NCBI RefSeq assembly: GCF_028554725.1
Contig: NC_071672.1
Coordinates: 148,501 to 212,500, forward strand
Length of the DNA stretch: 64,000 nt
Direction of reading: 5' to 3'
Source of the DNA: Zeugodacus cucurbitae
Taxonomy: Eukaryota > Arthropoda > Insecta > Diptera > Tephritidae
Shown here: positions 1-10,153 of the stretch, in pieces
Numbering within the stretch: position 1 is the stretch's first letter
Layout: each line of letters begins with the position of its first letter
Translations under genes and position numbers: made by a program
Notes under the pieces: generated by a model
Database searches by the model: none
What the model saw: only the letters and a program-made list of their open reading frames with translations
Told to the model about the DNA's origin: nothing

Positions 1-132
1 CCTCCGCGGCGGAGACCTCACCGCTGGCCTCACCTCCTCGTCACCCGATGACGTTTCAACCATCACGGTTGTGGGGCCCGATACGTCGCTTTCAGCGAGG
101 GACTGAACCCTCTTCCTCCGTGGTGGAGGTAT
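1..132 (-). pseudogene. R1-A ORF1, N-terminal fragment with lost start codon
   Basis: Encodes the basic N-terminus shared with copies C, D and H (proline/arginine-rich start, then a serine/acidic stretch containing SSGDEE). At the position where C, D and H have ATG, copy A reads ATA (plus-strand TAT at 130-132), so the usual start is gone. ORF1 of R1-clade elements is the RNA-binding partner of the retrotransposon RNP. The fragment stops at the window edge, so the remainder cannot be judged. Confidence 0.7.
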
Positions 133-1029
133 TCTCACCTTCGGCCTACCCCCAGGCAGGCTGTTACGCCGGCGAACACTGGCACAGAAGCCACCCGCTC
201 AGGTAAAACTCGAGAACAGCTGCTCTCCAAGCACGAGCGACTGAAACGCACTGAAGATGCTGACCTACACGCACACCCGCTCTGTAGCAGTCACCACCCA
301 AGCGGTCGATTAAGGCGCTCTCGCGATGGCACAGCCCACAACTCCAGCCAAATGCCCAGAAAGGGTTACTCAAAAAGACCGCCGGACGGATCTATGTCCC
401 CGTAACGGTCGCGAGTCAACGGCTGTGGTACTGCACCGAATCGCACCGTAGGCTAAACAGTTACTTCTACGACCGTAATCTGCACACCAGTCAGCTACTT
501 CAGCACTGGTACAGTCGCTAGCACCCTTTGGGCAAAACTGTCCGAGCAGACCCGAAACAAGTGCAACCGAACACCAGGCGCTCAGCTCAGCACTCACCGG
601 TAGGCAATTCAGCCAGCCGGAATACCAACAACACGGTAAACCACTGAAACTGTGCGACAGCCCACCAACAACAAACGTGTGGATACCCACGCTACTTAAG
701 AAAAGCAACAATGTTGTACTTACCAATACACGCCGCACCAAAAACACCCCGCGGCTGTACCAAAAACACACGCCCGAAATACCGCAAGCCACGCGCGTAT
801 GATATGCAAGAATACACAAAAATGTGCACTTACACCAACAACACACGCGATCACGTATTCACTATTCACGCACGCCAGGCAATAACGGTGCCTATCACAC
901 ACCGCGTAACCAAATGACCGCACAAAAGAGAATACCGAAAAATCGCAACAACAACTCGCCTAGAAAAATCACTAAGAAAATCACGATGCGCACGCACGTC
1001 TATCCGCGTCGAAAGCCAACTAACGAATG
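1..1029 (-). mobile_element. R1 retrotransposon copy A, 5' end only (cut by window edge)
   Basis: The 5' end of an R1-clade non-LTR retrotransposon on the minus strand. It consists of about 130 bp of ORF1 start (1-132) and a long 5' UTR (133-1029) that ends directly at a copy of the 28S target. The same UTR type, slightly diverged, is at 8753-9652 in copy C. The UTR has no credible protein: short frames in it are not conserved with C. The rest of the element lies outside the window to the left. Confidence 0.85.
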
Positions 1030-1043
1030 AGTAGATAGGGACA
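1030..1043 (-). repeat. 28S R1-target copy (14 bp) between R1 copies A and B
   Basis: Minus strand reads TGTCCCTATCTACT, the 28S sequence at which R1 inserts and which R1 duplicates as a 14-bp target site. Here it joins the 3' end of copy B to the 5' end of copy A with no other 28S sequence, the signature of an R1 head-to-tail array. Confidence 0.9.
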
Positions 1044-3676
1044 TCTAAAGCCAATATTAACGTGAGTACCTGCCGACGACGGCCTTACCTCACGGTGCTC
1101 AAAAGCACAGCGGATCAAATCAATGCGATGATCAGCGCCCCGAAAAATGCAATGCATTATTCAGTACCAATTGGCGTGTGGAATGGACACACTAACCACC
1201 TTGGTGAGGTTCGAGGCCTATCTAAAACCTCTGCCGTACTTTGGGTCCGGCACCCAGTTGCAATGCAACTCCACATTGAGTGACAAATATCACTCTCCCC
1301 GCATTCGGGTATTAAACCACAACCACCACGATACTCCCCGAGGGGCCAGTCCGCACGAGTAGGTTGGAGCGAACTCCAAGGGCTCCTACTCCCCGTGGTA
1401 CCAGAATTAAGTCTTCGGTCAGACCTCGTAGTTGAAACTACTACCAGTTGAGCTTCCATACTGCTCTGGACTGGTGACCAGGGGTTGGACCCCATTCTCT
1501 CATCCAATACACACACAATACACACACCATTCACACAAAGAAACTATACTTAGTTTCCAGCTAATTGTCTTCGCCGCTTAAACACCTCACGCGCAAACAC
1601 ACCAAATAATTCTAATCGTTCGGCATCCCAACTAGTGGAGATCACACCACTAACATCTAACCGTCCATCAGTCCAACTAATCCCCATACCCCCAAGGCCC
1701 CTAATGTCCGAGTACATCGGGCATTCAGCAATAACATGCACCCAATCCTCAACACGCGCCCCACACATACATTCCATTCCATCAGAGAGGTGCCTCTGAT
1801 GCAAAAAAGCATTCAAAGGCCCATGCCCCGTAAGTAGGAAACCCAGACTCAGACAGAATCTGAAATCTGGGTTTTCCCCAACAAACCCAACATCCCGAAT
1901 GTACTCATAAGTCACACGACCGTTAGGACTATTATCCCAACGGTCTTGCCACCTACTCCTAACTCTGTCATCTAGAAGCCTCTAGCTTCCTAGATATCCC
2001 AACCTCTCCACATCATCGTCAGAAATCCATTCATTCCGCAGCAATAACACACTCAAACCTCTCCTCAACCTGAAAGAAACAGCACGCTGTAAAACAATCA
2101 TGTCAAGAGGGGGCACACCCAATAAAACCTGCAACGCATCCGTAGAAACGGTGCGACATACAGGCAAACAGGCAAGCATCATGCAACGCTGTATAGAAAG
2201 AAGTTTTCGACGACCCGAAACCATCGTAGCCACCTTCCACCATATAGGAGATCCATAAGTGGCACAGGCCACAAACAAACCTCGATATATGGAGCGAACA
2301 GCACGACACCCGAGACCCCGTACTCCGTAAAACGCGCCTGACACTACCAACAATCGCCTGCAGCCGCCGCTTCACATTCTCTAAGTGTGGAGTAAAACAC
2401 ATTCTTTCACTCATGGTCAACCCCAGATATTTGACTTGCGTCACATACCTGATGCTGACACCATTCACACGGACAACCGGTGGACGCCCCGGTGACAGTC
2501 TACCCTTTAAGAGCATTGTCACCGTTTTATCCATCGATATGTCAATCCCCACACCCACACCCCAATTATGAGCAATCTCCAACAATTGCCCTCCTACCCT
2601 TTCAATCTCAGACCTCGAACAGCCTTCGACCAAAAGAAGTAGGTCATCCGCATACTCACAACACCTGCAGAGTGGTTCGAGCTGCCCAAGCAATGAGTCC
2701 ATCATGAGGTTCCAAATATATGGACCACAGATGGATCCCTGCGGGCAGCCACGAACCACTCCAATCTCCACACTCCCATTCATACCAACGATAGAGGCTT
2801 TCCTGTCCGAAAAGAAGCTCCGCCAGAGACTAATTTCCGAACAGTTAAGTTCCTCTAGCCGTTGAATCACTCGATCCCAGATTAGGTAATCAAACGCCCC
2901 CTTGAAGTCAACAAACATGCCAAGGACATATTTGTTGGTATTCTCCCTCACAGCATTCTGAACATACATCCAGGCATCTTCTACACTGCGTCCTTTCCTG
3001 AACCCATACTGCCTATTCGACCTCAAATCCCGCGTTAGCTCCTGAAGCCGTTCCACCATAACTTTTTCAAGCACTTTTCCAAGCACTGGAAGGAGACTGA
3101 TGCCCCGATAAGAACGAGGTTCACTCCTGATCTTATCAGGAGACTTCAGGAGAAGAACAACCCTGGCACTTTTCCACTCACGTGGAAAATATCCCTCACA
3201 AATGCACTTATCATAAATGACCTCCAAGTATTCCGGAATGAACTTCCACAAGCTTTTGCACATCTCTCTGTTCAAACCATCAAAACCTGGGGACCGTTTA
3301 GACCTAACCAGGCCAAAGGCGTATCCCAACTCCTCATCTTCTAGTGGAGGAACAGGTACCTCTTGTGCTTGAGGTGCCTGAACCTCAGCCCTGGGAAAGA
3401 ACGCTCCTATCAGAACCTCCGCACACTCACTCCATGTTGATAACACAGTGTCATCAACACGAAGAGAAGTGATGTCCTCCCTCTTACGACCCCTACAAAT
3501 CCTTAAGACCTGACCCCAGGGGTCACAAATTACAAACTAATACTCAAAATGAATGTACTTACATCCAATGCTGAGGGCTCCAACACAAAAAACACCAATT
3601 CACAAAAAATTCACGACACAGAAAACGCACAGAAACGAAAACACGTCTGAACAATCTGAAATTCTACAATCGAATG
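1044..3676 (-). mobile_element. R1 retrotransposon copy B, internally deleted
   Basis: R1 copy with 3' UTR at 1044-1549, the C-terminal two thirds of ORF2 (1550-3525), then an abrupt switch to a short 5' UTR of a second type (about 3524-3676). ORF1 and the endonuclease domain are missing. The switch is at GGGGTCA followed by CAAATTACAAAC, with the shared CA suggesting a microhomology deletion. Copy E has the same 5' UTR type and nearly the same RT region, but its UTR joins 23 codons further upstream in ORF2. Confidence 0.88.
1550..3525 (-). pseudogene. R1-B ORF2, reverse transcriptase and C-terminal region, broken
   Basis: Reverse transcriptase of the R1 clade. Visible motifs in order: FPREWKSARVV and YRGISLLP (RT fingers), YGFRKGRS, VDFKGAFD (motif A, catalytic Asp), RGCPQGSICGPYIWN (motif B), YADDLLLL (motif C), then the C-terminal Cys-His cluster ECMCGARVEDWVHVIAEC. 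The endonuclease domain is absent. Two breaks are seen: a 2-bp loss near 2318-2322 that shifts the frame, and an AAG to TAG stop at 1982-1984. The frame is otherwise open, so decay looks recent. Confidence 0.88.
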
Positions 3677-3690
3677 AGTAGATAGGGACA
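3677..3690 (-). repeat. 28S R1-target copy between R1 copies B and C
   Basis: TGTCCCTATCTACT on the minus strand, linking the 3' end of C to the 5' end of B. The whole B/C junction, including the base change that gives GACATCCAAAGCC on the plus strand rather than GACATCTAAAGCC, recurs at the E/F junction (17659-17672). Confidence 0.9.
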
Positions 3691-4196
3691 TCCAAAGCCA
3701 ATATTAACGTGAGTACCTGCCGACGACGGCCTTACCTCACGGTGCTCAAAAGCACAGCGGATCAAATCAATGCGATGATCAGCGCCCCGAAAAATGCAAT
3801 GCATTATTCAGTACCAATTGGCGTGTGGAATGGACACACTAACCACCTTGGTGAGGTTCGAGGCCTATCTAAAACCTCTGCCGTACTTTGGGTCCGGCAC
3901 CCAGTTGCAATGCAACTCCACATTCAGTGACAAATATCACTCTCCCCGCATTCGGGTATTAAACCACAACCACCACGATACTCCCCGAGGGGCCAGTCCG
4001 CACGAGTAGGTTGGAGCGAACTCCAAGGGCTCCTACTCCCCGTGGTACCAGAATTAAGTCTTCGGTCAGACCTCGTAGTTGAAACTACTACCAGTTGAGC
4101 TTCCATACTGCTCTGGACTGGTGACCAGGGGTTGGACCCCATTCTCTCATCCAATACACACACAATACACACACCATTCACACAAAGAAACTATAC

Positions 4197-7100
4197 TTAG
4201 TTTCCAGCTAATTGTCTTCGCCGCTTAAACACCTCACGCGCAAACACACCAAATAATTCTAATCGTTCGGCATCCCAACTAGTGGAGATCACACCACTAA
4301 CATCTAACCGTCCATCAGTCCAACTAATCCCCATACCCCCAAGGTCCCTAATGTCCGAGTACATCGGGCATTCAGCAATAACATGCACCCAATCCTCAAC
4401 ACGCGCCCCACACATACATTCCATTCCATCAGAGAGGTGCCTCTGATGCAAAAAAGCATTCAAAGGCCCATGCCCCGTAAGTAGGAAACCCAGACTCAGA
4501 CAGAATCTGAAATCTGGGTTTTCCCCAACAAACCCAACATCCCGAATGTACTCATAAGTCACACGACCGTTAGGACTATTATCCCAACGGTCTTGCTACC
4601 TACTCCTAACCCTGTCATCTAGAAGCCTCTTGCTTCCTAGATATCCCAACCTCTCCACATCATCGTCAGAAATCCATTCATTCCGCAGCAATAACACACT
4701 CAAACCCCTCCTCAACCTGAAAGAAACAGCACGCTGTAAAACAAACAGGTCAAGAGGGGGCACACCCAATAAAACCTGCAACGCATCCGTAGAAACGGTG
4801 CGACATACAGGCAAACAGGCAAGCATCATGCAACGCTGTATAGAAAGAAGTTTTCGACGACCCGAAACCAACGTAGCCACCTTCCACCATATAGGAGATC
4901 CATAAGTGGCACAGGCCACAAACAAACCTCGATATATGGAGCGAACAGCACGACGCCCGAGACCCCAATCACTCCGTAAAACGCGCCTGACACTACCAAC
5001 AATCGCCTGAAGCCGCCGCTTCACATTCACTAAGTGTGGAGTAAAACACATTCTTTCACTCATGGTCAACCCCAGATATTTGACTTACGTCACATACCTG
5101 ATGCTGACCCCATTCACACGGACAACCGGTGGACGCCCCGGTGACAGTCTACCCTTTAAGAGCATTGTCACCGTTTTATCCATCGACATGTCAATCCCCA
5201 CACCCACACCCCAATTATGAGCAATCTCCAACAATTGCCCTCTTACCCTTTCAATCTCAGCCCTCGAACAGCCTTCGACCAAAAGAAGTAGGTCATCCGC
5301 ATACGCACAACACCTGCAGAGTGGTTCGAGCTGTCCAAGCAATGAGTCCATCATGAGGTTCCAAATATATAGACCACAGATGGATCCCTGCGGGCAGCCA
5401 CGAACCACTCCAATCTCCACACTCCCATTCATACCAACGATAGAGGCTTTCCTGTCCGAAAAGAAGCTCCGTTGCCGTTGATACACTCGATCCCAGATTA
5501 GGTAATCAAACGCCCCCTTGAAGTCAACAAATATGCCAAGGACATATTTGTTGGTATTCTCCCTCACAGCATTCTGAACATACATCCAGGCATCTTCTTC
5601 ACTGCGTCCTTTCCTGAACCCATACTGCCTATTCGACCTCAAATCCCGCGTAAGCTCCTGAAGCCGTTCCACCATAACTCTTTCCAGCACTTTTCCAAGC
5701 ACTGGAAGGAGACTGATGCCCCGATAAGAACGAGGATCACTCCTAATCTTATCAGGAGACTTCAGGAGAGGAACAACCCTGGCACTTTTCCACTCACGTG
5801 GAAAATATCCCTCACAAATGCACTTATCATAAATGACCTCCAAGTATTCCGGAATGAACTTCCACAAGCATTTGCACATCTCTCCGTTCAGACCATCAAA
5901 ACCTGGAGACCGTTTAGACCTGACCAGGCCAAAGGCATATCCCAGCTCCCCATCATCTAATGGAGGAACAGGTACCTCATGTGCATGGGGTGCCTGAACC
6001 TCAGCCCTGGGAAAGAACGCTCCTAACAGAACCCCAGCACACTCTCTCCACGTTGATAACACAGTGTCACCAACACGAAGAGAGGTGATATCCTCCCTCT
6101 TACGACCCCTGCAGATCTTATAGACCTGACCCCAGGGGTCATCCCTATTGTCATTCACAAAACTCCTCCACTCTTCTTCTTTAATTTTCACAATCATATC
6201 TTTATATTCATTCATCGCACAACTAAAATCATACCTAAACTGGGACAGCCTGTCAGAATTGAACCGCCGAGCACGTTGAAACTTTCGTCTCAACCGCCGG
6301 ACAGTCCTCCTCTTCAAGGTTAACTCATGCGTCCACCACTTAATTTTTCTAACCCTAAAACTTCCACACTTCCTGAACAATCTGTCATTCACACCCCACA
6401 CCAACTCACACAGCCGAGCAATTTGCTCATCCACCTCCAGATCATCAAACACTCTAAGCGGTATTTCTAACACCGCTTCCCTTACACTCTGTCCATATCG
6501 GTTCCAGTCAATACCAGAGGTACGCCATCGCCGCAATGGACTCACACACACCAAAGGAGGGGAACGAGGAGCAACCACAATTTGGATCAAATTATGATCA
6601 CTCAGACCCCACCCTCATCTAACCTCCCACTTAAAATCAAACACTCTACTTGCTGCCTCATTCATAAGCGTCACGTCAATATCACTCACACCCCTAGGCC
6701 CATCAAACGTATACCACTCACTCGGCTCATTCAGAATGTGAAGGCCCTTAGCCAACACCCATTCATTCATTACCTCGTCTCGAACGTGGCTTTGATATCC
6801 AGACGAATGTCTGGATACCTTACTAAACCACATCGAGGACGAGGCATTCGCATCCAACCCTAGGACTAATGGGCTACCACTCGCCAGAAGTAGTAACTTA
6901 TCCATATAGCCCTGGTAGGGCCCTAGGGGCTCGCTAAATTTGCAATACAAACTAGCGACAATCATTCTACCGAACTCCCCCCCTGTAGACACACACACCC
7001 CCTGTTGTGACGAATCCAAGACTACACAATCGTAGCCGGAATCATTCACAACTATTGCAGCATTAACCCCAAGGTCCGTAAAGACCCTAAAACCTCCAGG

Positions 7101-7238
7101 AAGACCCCGAACCACACCATTGGTGGTGTAGGGCTCCTGGAGTAAGGCAATGCCGCACCCACCCTCAATCATACAACCCCCCAACTCACACATAACGGCA
7201 TACGACCCCTGACAATTAAGCTGAGAAATCCCCTCCAT
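4197..7238 (-). pseudogene. R1-C ORF2: endonuclease + reverse transcriptase, three nonsense codons
   Basis: One reading frame runs through the whole interval. The N-terminal AP-like endonuclease shows LNCQGSY, LLQEPY, LDANASSSMW, a SDID motif and SDHN. The RT shows VDFKGAFD, RGCPQGSICG and YADD (about 5292-5303), and the C-terminal CCHC cluster follows. In-frame stops: TGA at 6615-6617 (between endonuclease and RT), TAA at 5085-5087 (Gln codon) and TAG at 4596-4598 (Trp codon). A 33-bp in-frame deletion near 5473 removes 11 residues after motif A. All three stops are identical in copy F. The start ATG overlaps the ORF1 stop as TGATG (7236-7240). Confidence 0.92.
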
Positions 7239-7240
7239 CA
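7236..7240 (-). promoter_or_regulatory. TGATG stop/start overlap between R1-C ORF1 and ORF2
   Basis: The ORF1 stop TGA (7238-7240) shares its last base with the ORF2 ATG (7236-7238). In the related R1-clade element SART1 a UAAUG overlap has been shown to couple ORF2 translation to ORF1 termination. Copy F has TGATG at 21251-21255 and copy H has TAATG at 59453-59457. Function here is inferred. Confidence 0.7.
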
Positions 7241-8752
7241 GTGTCTGGAGAGGGCACGCTCAACAACGCCACAGTAAATCGGGCAGACAGCTGACATCAT
7301 AAGATGCCCAGCTGGCCTACCCTTAAATGCACAGTTGCGACAATGGGAGGCATTGCCACAACCGGCAGCTCTATGTCCTTCTTGACCGCTCCGCCTACAA
7401 ACATCTGATTTGGCCCTACACTCAGCCACTCTATGGTCAAAACCCATACACCGGAAGCAGCCAGCAACTGGGCTATCCGGTCGAACCCTGAAGGAGAACC
7501 ACTTTATGTAGCACCTTCCCGCCTCCAAAAGGGCGGACATTAATTTGTCCGACCCCTCAAGGACAACGTTGGTGCTACCATCAGCAGCCACCTTCCAGGG
7601 CCGACTGACCATCCGCACATCTGACTTTCGTGCCTCAGGGCTGATGTCCTGAAGGTTCAACCGAAACAGCTCCTCCATGAAGTCATCATGGGAGATTTCG
7701 GTGTGAACCCCCTGAACCACAACCCGCGGACCCAACTTCCGGTTCACTGTCACATTCAATCCCTCCTCCCCGAATTTGGCATTATTCGCCACCTTTTCCC
7801 TCTCTAAAACAGAGGGGGTGCGAATAACCACCCCACCACCCTTAATCGGCTTCACCTCGTGTACTCGCACTCCGAGGGAAGGTCCCACCTCCTTCACGAC
7901 CTTCTTAATCACCTCCTTAGAGGAGGTGGTCGGGGCTTTGCTTCGCACCACCACCGACCACGTCTCCACGGGCTTCGGCAATGCCGGAGCAATCGCCTCC
8001 AACACAGGTGCTGGAGGCGCACGCACCGACTCAGCCGGAGCCAAACCCACAACCAACCTCTTCGATTGGGGAATAGATCCCCCACAACCCCCCCTGAGAG
8101 CGTCAACCTGACCGCGAAGATGGGCATTCTCGGTTACTACCGTCATCAGGAGAGCCTCGTACTTCGAGGCAAGCTCCATCAGCCCCTTCGCGGTAGTGAC
8201 CTCAAAGTCTTTAACCCCAAACACCAATGCGTTTAATTCCGCCGTCACTGCCTTCGCGGCAGCAACATGGCTGATAGCGCCTCCCCCAACCACACCCCCA
8301 TTAACTCCATCCTTACGTTTCCCTCCCTCCTTCGCCGAGCTGACTTTCGTCGATCCCTCCTTCGCGACGCTCTTTTTAACAACGCCCTTTTTCGCGACGC
8401 CCTTATCAGCGACGCCCTTATCAGCGACGCCCTTATCCGCGACTCCCTTATCCGCGACGGCCTTCCCAGTGCCGCTGTTACCGCCGCTCTCGGCCGGCTT
8501 AGCAGCACCCGAAACTGCGGGGTGAGCAACCGCTTTTTCAGCGGTGCCACCTATTCCGCTACCGCTCTCACTCCCACCATCCTCTGATTTCATCAACAGA
8601 GGCGACCCCAAAAGCGCCCTCCTCCGCGGCGGAGACCTCACCGGTGGCCTCACCTCCTCATCACCCGACGACGGTTCCACCATCACAGTTATGGGGCCCG
8701 ACCCGTCGCTTTCAGCGAGGGATTTAACCCTCCTCCTCCGTGGTGGAGCCAT
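7238..8752 (-). CDS. R1-C ORF1, zinc-knuckle RNA-binding protein
   Basis: An intact 504-residue frame starting at ATG 8752 (an upstream GTG at 8758 is less likely because copies D and H start at the matching ATG). Order: basic PPRRRR start; acidic SSGDEE; a lysine-rich five-residue repeat of GVADK type (8364-8463); a hydrophobic/charged central domain shared by D, F and H; then three Cys-His knuckles, CFRCMGFDHRVAEC, the second, and CRNCAFKGRPAGH. In the second knuckle the second Cys is Ser (AGC at 7388-7390), which should weaken zinc binding. ORF1 proteins of this clade bind element RNA and form the RNP. It ends in a TGATG overlap with ORF2. Confidence 0.88.
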   Translation of the reverse strand: MAPPRRRRVKSLAESDGSGPITVMVEPSSGDEEVRPPVRSPPRRRALLGSPLLMKSEDGGSESGSGIGGTAEKAVAHPAVSGAAKPAESGGNSGTGKAVADKGVADKGVADKGVADKGVAKKGVVKKSVAKEGSTKVSSAKEGGKRKDGVNGGVVGGGAISHVAAAKAVTAELNALVFGVKDFEVTTAKGLMELASKYEALLMTVVTENAHLRGQVDALRGGCGGSIPQSKRLVVGLAPAESVRAPPAPVLEAIAPALPKPVETWSVVVRSKAPTTSSKEVIKKVVKEVGPSLGVRVHEVKPIKGGGVVIRTPSVLEREKVANNAKFGEEGLNVTVNRKLGPRVVVQGVHTEISHDDFMEELFRLNLQDISPEARKSDVRMVSRPWKVAADGSTNVVLEGSDKLMSALLEAGRCYIKWFSFRVRPDSPVAGCFRCMGFDHRVAECRAKSDVCRRSGQEGHRAAGCGNASHCRNCAFKGRPAGHLMMSAVCPIYCGVVERALSRH

Positions 8753-9652
8753 TCCCACCTTCGGCCTACCCCCAGGCAGGCTGTTACGCCGGCGAACACT
8801 GGCGCAGAAGCTACCTGCTCAGGTAAAACCCGAAACAGCTGCTCTCCAGGCGCGTGCAACTGAACGCACTGAAGACGCTGACTCACACGTGTACTCGCTC
8901 TGTAGCAGTCACCACCCAAGCAGTCGGTTAATGCGCTCTCGCGAGGGCACAGCCCACAACCCAGCCAAAGGTCTGAAAAGGCTACTCAAAAAAACCGCCG
9001 GACAGATCAATGTCCCCGTAACGGTCGCGAGTCAACCGCTGTGGCACTGTACCAACCGCACTGTGGGCTTAACAGCACTCTGCTACGACCGCAGTCGACG
9101 CAACAGTCAGCGACCTCAGCACTGGGACAGCCCCAGGCACCCTTTGGGCACAACTGTACGGTCAAACCCGAAACAAGCGCAACTGAACGCCAGGCGCTCA
9201 GCACACCACTCACTGGTAGGCAATCCAGCCAGCAGGAATACCTACAACACGGTACACCACTGAAACTGTGCGACAGCCCACCAACAACAACTATGTGGAT
9301 ACCCACGTTACTTTAGATAACAACAATGTTGTACTTACCCAATACGCACTGTACAGTCTACCAAAACTGTACAAAACACACGCCCGTACCGAAAAACCGC
9401 AACCACGCGCGCACAAAAATGCGGAGAATGCACAACAATGTGCAGTCGCACAAATCCACACGCGACCGTAGCAACAATAACACTACCTACCCACGCCAGG
9501 CAATAACGGTGCCTATAACTCACCGCGTAAACAAATGACCGCACAAAAGAGAATACGGAAAAATCGCAAAAACAACTCGCCAAGAAAAACTCACCAAAAA
9601 TCACAACGATGCGCACGCACGTCTATCCGCGTCGAAAGCCAACTAACGAATG
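8753..9652 (-). other. R1 type-1 5' UTR (copy C)
   Basis: A 900-bp leader without a conserved protein, homologous to 133-1029 in copy A and to the short stump at 12957-13084 in D. It ends with CATTCGTTAG immediately after the 28S target (read on the minus strand TCTACT-CATTCG). R1 leaders normally depend on 28S co-transcription; nothing here identifies a separate promoter. Confidence 0.7.
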
Positions 9653-9666
9653 AGTAGATAGGGACA
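9653..9666 (-). repeat. 28S R1-target copy between R1 copies C and D
   Basis: TGTCCCTATCTACT on the minus strand joining the 3' end of D to the 5' end of C, with no intervening 28S. Confidence 0.9.
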
Positions 9667-10153
9667 TCTAAAGCCAATATTAACATGAGTACCTGCCGAC
9701 GACGGCCTTACCTCACGGTGCTCAAAAGCACAGCGGATCAAATCAATGCGATGATCAGCGCCCCGAAAATGCTACGCATTATTCGGTACCAATTGGCGTG
9801 TGGAATGGACACACTAACCACCTTGGTGGGGTTCGAGGCCTATCTAAAACCTCTGCCGCGCTTTGGGTCCGGCACTCGGTTGCAATGCAACTCCACATTG
9901 AGGGACCAAAGTCACTCTCCCCGCATTTGGGTATTGAACCACACCCACCACGATACTCCCCGAGGGGCCAGTCCGCACGAGCAGGTTGGAGCGAACTTCA
10001 AGGGCTCCTTCTCCCCGTGGTATCAGAATTAAGTCTCCGGTCAGACCTCGTAGCCGAAACTATTACCAGTTGAGCATCCATACAGCTCTGGACTGGTGAC
10101 CAGGGATTGAATCCCATTCTCTCATCCAATTCATACACCTTTCATACCAGAAG

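Larger units (their letters stand above)
3691..9652 (-). mobile_element. R1 retrotransposon copy C, full structure
   Basis: The most complete R1 on this strand (5,962 bp). In transcript order: type-1 5' UTR (9652-8753), ORF1 (8752-7238), ORF2 (7238-4197) and a 3' UTR of about 500 bp (4196-3691). It is flanked on both sides by the 14-bp 28S target. R1 elements are non-LTR retrotransposons that cut and reverse-transcribe into 28S genes. ORF1 is open; ORF2 carries three nonsense codons and a 33-bp deletion, so the copy cannot make intact ORF2 protein. Confidence 0.92.

Noticed and set aside
370..846. 158-codon minus-strand frame in the R1-A leader
   Set aside because: Not preserved in the homologous leader of copy C, and contains no recognisable motif; treated as 5' UTR.
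7776..8525. Several plus-strand frames over R1-C ORF1
   Set aside because: Antisense to a clear zinc-knuckle ORF1; repeats of threonine/proline come from the GVADK minisatellite read backwards.
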